From contig JAITHH010000088.1 in assembly GCA_031280065.1 (NCBI GenBank), positions 1 to 8,322 on the forward strand: a DNA stretch of 8,322 nt, read 5' to 3'. This DNA comes from Treponema sp. (GTDB lineage: Bacteria > Spirochaetota > Spirochaetia > Treponematales > Breznakiellaceae). The first letter of the stretch is position 1, and the number at the start of each line of letters is the position of its first letter. A model generated the notes under the pieces. The model did not search any database. It was not told the origin of the DNA and saw only the letters and a program-made list of their open reading frames with translations. Below are positions 7,010 to 8,322 of this stretch, one piece after another. The position numbers were made by a program, and so were the translations under genes.

Positions 7010-8316
7010 AGGCGCGGGATTTTCTGGAGATTGACTATATCCTCCTCTTTTCGGCAATCACCCTGACCGTCTTTGGCATTCTGTTCATCTATTCCTCGGC
7101 GGTAACTTCATCAGGCCAGGTGGTCTCCACCGAGTATATCCGGCAGATAATCTGGGCCGCCGCCGGGCTGATCATCGCCCTCACCCTGGCAATGCTGGAC
7201 TACAAGAAGATTTACGGCCTCTCGCCCTACCTGTACCTGGGAACCCTGGCCCTGCTGGGCTATACCTGCCTCTTCGGGAGGACCGTCAGCGGCGCGCGGG
7301 CCTGGATAGGGATCGGCATCGTGGGCATCCAGCCCTCGGAATTCGCCAAGATCACCACCATCCTGTTCCTGGCCCGGTATCTGGACCGGTCCCGGCGCAA
7401 CCCCAATTCGTTCATCCGCTTTGCCCTGTCCTGCTGCATCGTGTTCATCCCCATGGGGCTCGTGCTCATCCAGCCTGACTTCGGGACTTCCCTGGTGTTC
7501 ATCCCGATCCTGCTGACCATGACCTTTATCGCCGGCGTGTCGCTCCGCTACGTCATCTTTCTCAGCGCCTTTATCGGCCTCACCGGTTTCCTCTTGGTGC
7601 TTCCCCTCTGGCAAACCTACATCCTGCGCGACTCGCTGCCCTCCCTGGCCATCCTGTCAAACCTCCGCTTCATCGGAATCCTCAGCCTGGCCCTCTCGCT
7701 GATTGCCGCCATCGCCCTGTTCGGCTTTTTCCGCTACAAGAAATCCTACTTCTTCTGGATCGTCTACGGCGCCGCCGTGGGAATCCTCTCCTTGGGGGCC
7801 TCCTTCGCGGCCCAGCGGATACTCAAGGAATACCAGATCAAGCGGCTCATCGTCTTCCTGGACCCCAACGTCGACCCCCGTGGCGCGGGCTGGAACATCA
7901 TCCAGTCCATCACCGCCATCGGTTCCGGCGGGCTCATGGGCAAAGGCTACCTCCAGGGCACCCAGAGCCACTACCGCTTCCTCCCGGCGCAAAGCACGGA
8001 CTTTATCTTCTCGATATTCACCGAAGAATGGGGCTTTTTGGGGGGAATCCTCGTGTTTTTCCTGTTCACCCTGATCTGCTTCCGGCTGGTGCGGATCATG
8101 CGGCACACGCCCGATCCCTTCGGCGCATCCATTACCGCAGGGCTGGCGGGTATGTATATGTTCCACTTCCTCATCAACGCGGGCATGACCATGGGGATCA
8201 TGCCCATCACGGGTATCCCGCTCCTGTTCATGTCCTACGGCGGTTCGGCGCTCCTGGCGGCCATGTCGGGAGTCGGCGTTGCGCTGAGTATTTATATAAG
8301 AAGATATGACCACTGA
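7006..8316 (+). CDS. rodA: Peptidoglycan glycosyltransferase RodA (SEDS family), with an extra two-helix segment
   Basis: A 436-residue polytopic membrane protein that polymerises lipid II into glycan strands in complex with PBP2. SEDS motifs are clear: GARAWI (96-101), QPSEFAKI (109-116), QPDFGTSLVF (156-165), LDPNVDPRGAGWNIIQS (285-301), GSGGLMGKGYLQGTQS (306-321), the QSTDFIF block with Asp332 at the position of the essential Asp262 of E. coli RodA, and MSYGGSALL (409-417). It is longer than E. coli RodA (370 residues). Nearly all the excess lies between QPD and LDP, where residues about 203-272 add two likely membrane helices (about 219-241 and 248-269). FtsW is an alternative SEDS identity, but the mreBCD-pbp2 context and motifs favour RodA. 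The start overlaps the pbp2 stop as ATGA (7006-7009), and no clear ribosome site precedes it, so translational coupling is likely. Confidence 0.96.
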   Translation: MKARDFLEIDYILLFSAITLTVFGILFIYSSAVTSSGQVVSTEYIRQIIWAAAGLIIALTLAMLDYKKIYGLSPYLYLGTLALLGYTCLFGRTVSGARAWIGIGIVGIQPSEFAKITTILFLARYLDRSRRNPNSFIRFALSCCIVFIPMGLVLIQPDFGTSLVFIPILLTMTFIAGVSLRYVIFLSAFIGLTGFLLVLPLWQTYILRDSLPSLAILSNLRFIGILSLALSLIAAIALFGFFRYKKSYFFWIVYGAAVGILSLGASFAAQRILKEYQIKRLIVFLDPNVDPRGAGWNIIQSITAIGSGGLMGKGYLQGTQSHYRFLPAQSTDFIFSIFTEEWGFLGGILVFFLFTLICFRLVRIMRHTPDPFGASITAGLAGMYMFHFLINAGMTMGIMPITGIPLLFMSYGGSALLAAMSGVGVALSIYIRRYDH

Positions 8317-8322
8317 AACTAA
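8306..8322 (+). CDS. Possible start of a next operon gene (only 5 codons visible)
   Basis: ATG at 8306 opens a frame (Met-Thr-Thr-Glu-Thr) that overlaps the last 11 nt of rodA and leaves the window. Purine-rich AAGAAG at 8298-8303 is at best a weak ribosome site. The overlap fits the coupling pattern of the genes before it, and no terminator is seen after rodA. Five codons are too few to identify or even confirm a gene. Confidence 0.35.

Overview
The window comes from a GC-rich bacterium (about 60% GC by eye, not counted). The gene content is ordinary and chromosomal: a rod-shape/peptidoglycan elongation operon on the + strand, with a divergent two-gene membrane transporter operon on the - strand. 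A membrane-anchored TPR protein leads the mreBCD-pbp2-rodA cluster, and RodA carries two extra helices. Both remind me of treponeme-type spirochaetes, so I suggest Spirochaetota with moderate confidence. This rests on memory of the families, not on a search.

Left part (1-1468, - strand): a DUF969 gene followed, through a 4-nt ATGA overlap, by a DUF979 gene that runs off the left edge. These two families occur as a pair and are currently named subunits of a 5-oxoproline (pyroglutamate) transporter. A canonical promoter (TTGACA, 18 nt, GATAAT) and a perfect AAGGAGG ribosome binding site precede the DUF969 gene.

Divergent intergenic region (1469-1661): 193 bp holding both promoters and two imperfect inverted repeats. 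The + strand promoter has a consensus -35 box, but its best -10 box lies so close to the first start codon that the transcript would be leaderless or nearly so.

Right part (1662-8322, + strand): a TPR protein with one N-terminal membrane helix, then mreB (actin-like filament), mreC and mreD (membrane scaffold), pbp2/mrdA (class B transpeptidase) and rodA (SEDS glycan polymerase). Together these encode the elongasome, which inserts new peptidoglycan into the lateral wall: RodA polymerises lipid II, PBP2 crosslinks it, MreC/MreD link and activate the pair, and MreB filaments orient it from the cytoplasm. From mreC on, each gene starts inside or at the stop of the previous one, consistent with one tightly coupled polycistronic message. 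A possible further gene begins inside the 3' end of rodA and leaves the window on the right.

No RNA genes, mobile elements, CRISPR arrays or frameshifts were seen. I found no evidence for a wholly new system. The points most worth a second look are the RodA insertion, the uncharacterised TPR protein and its near-leaderless start.
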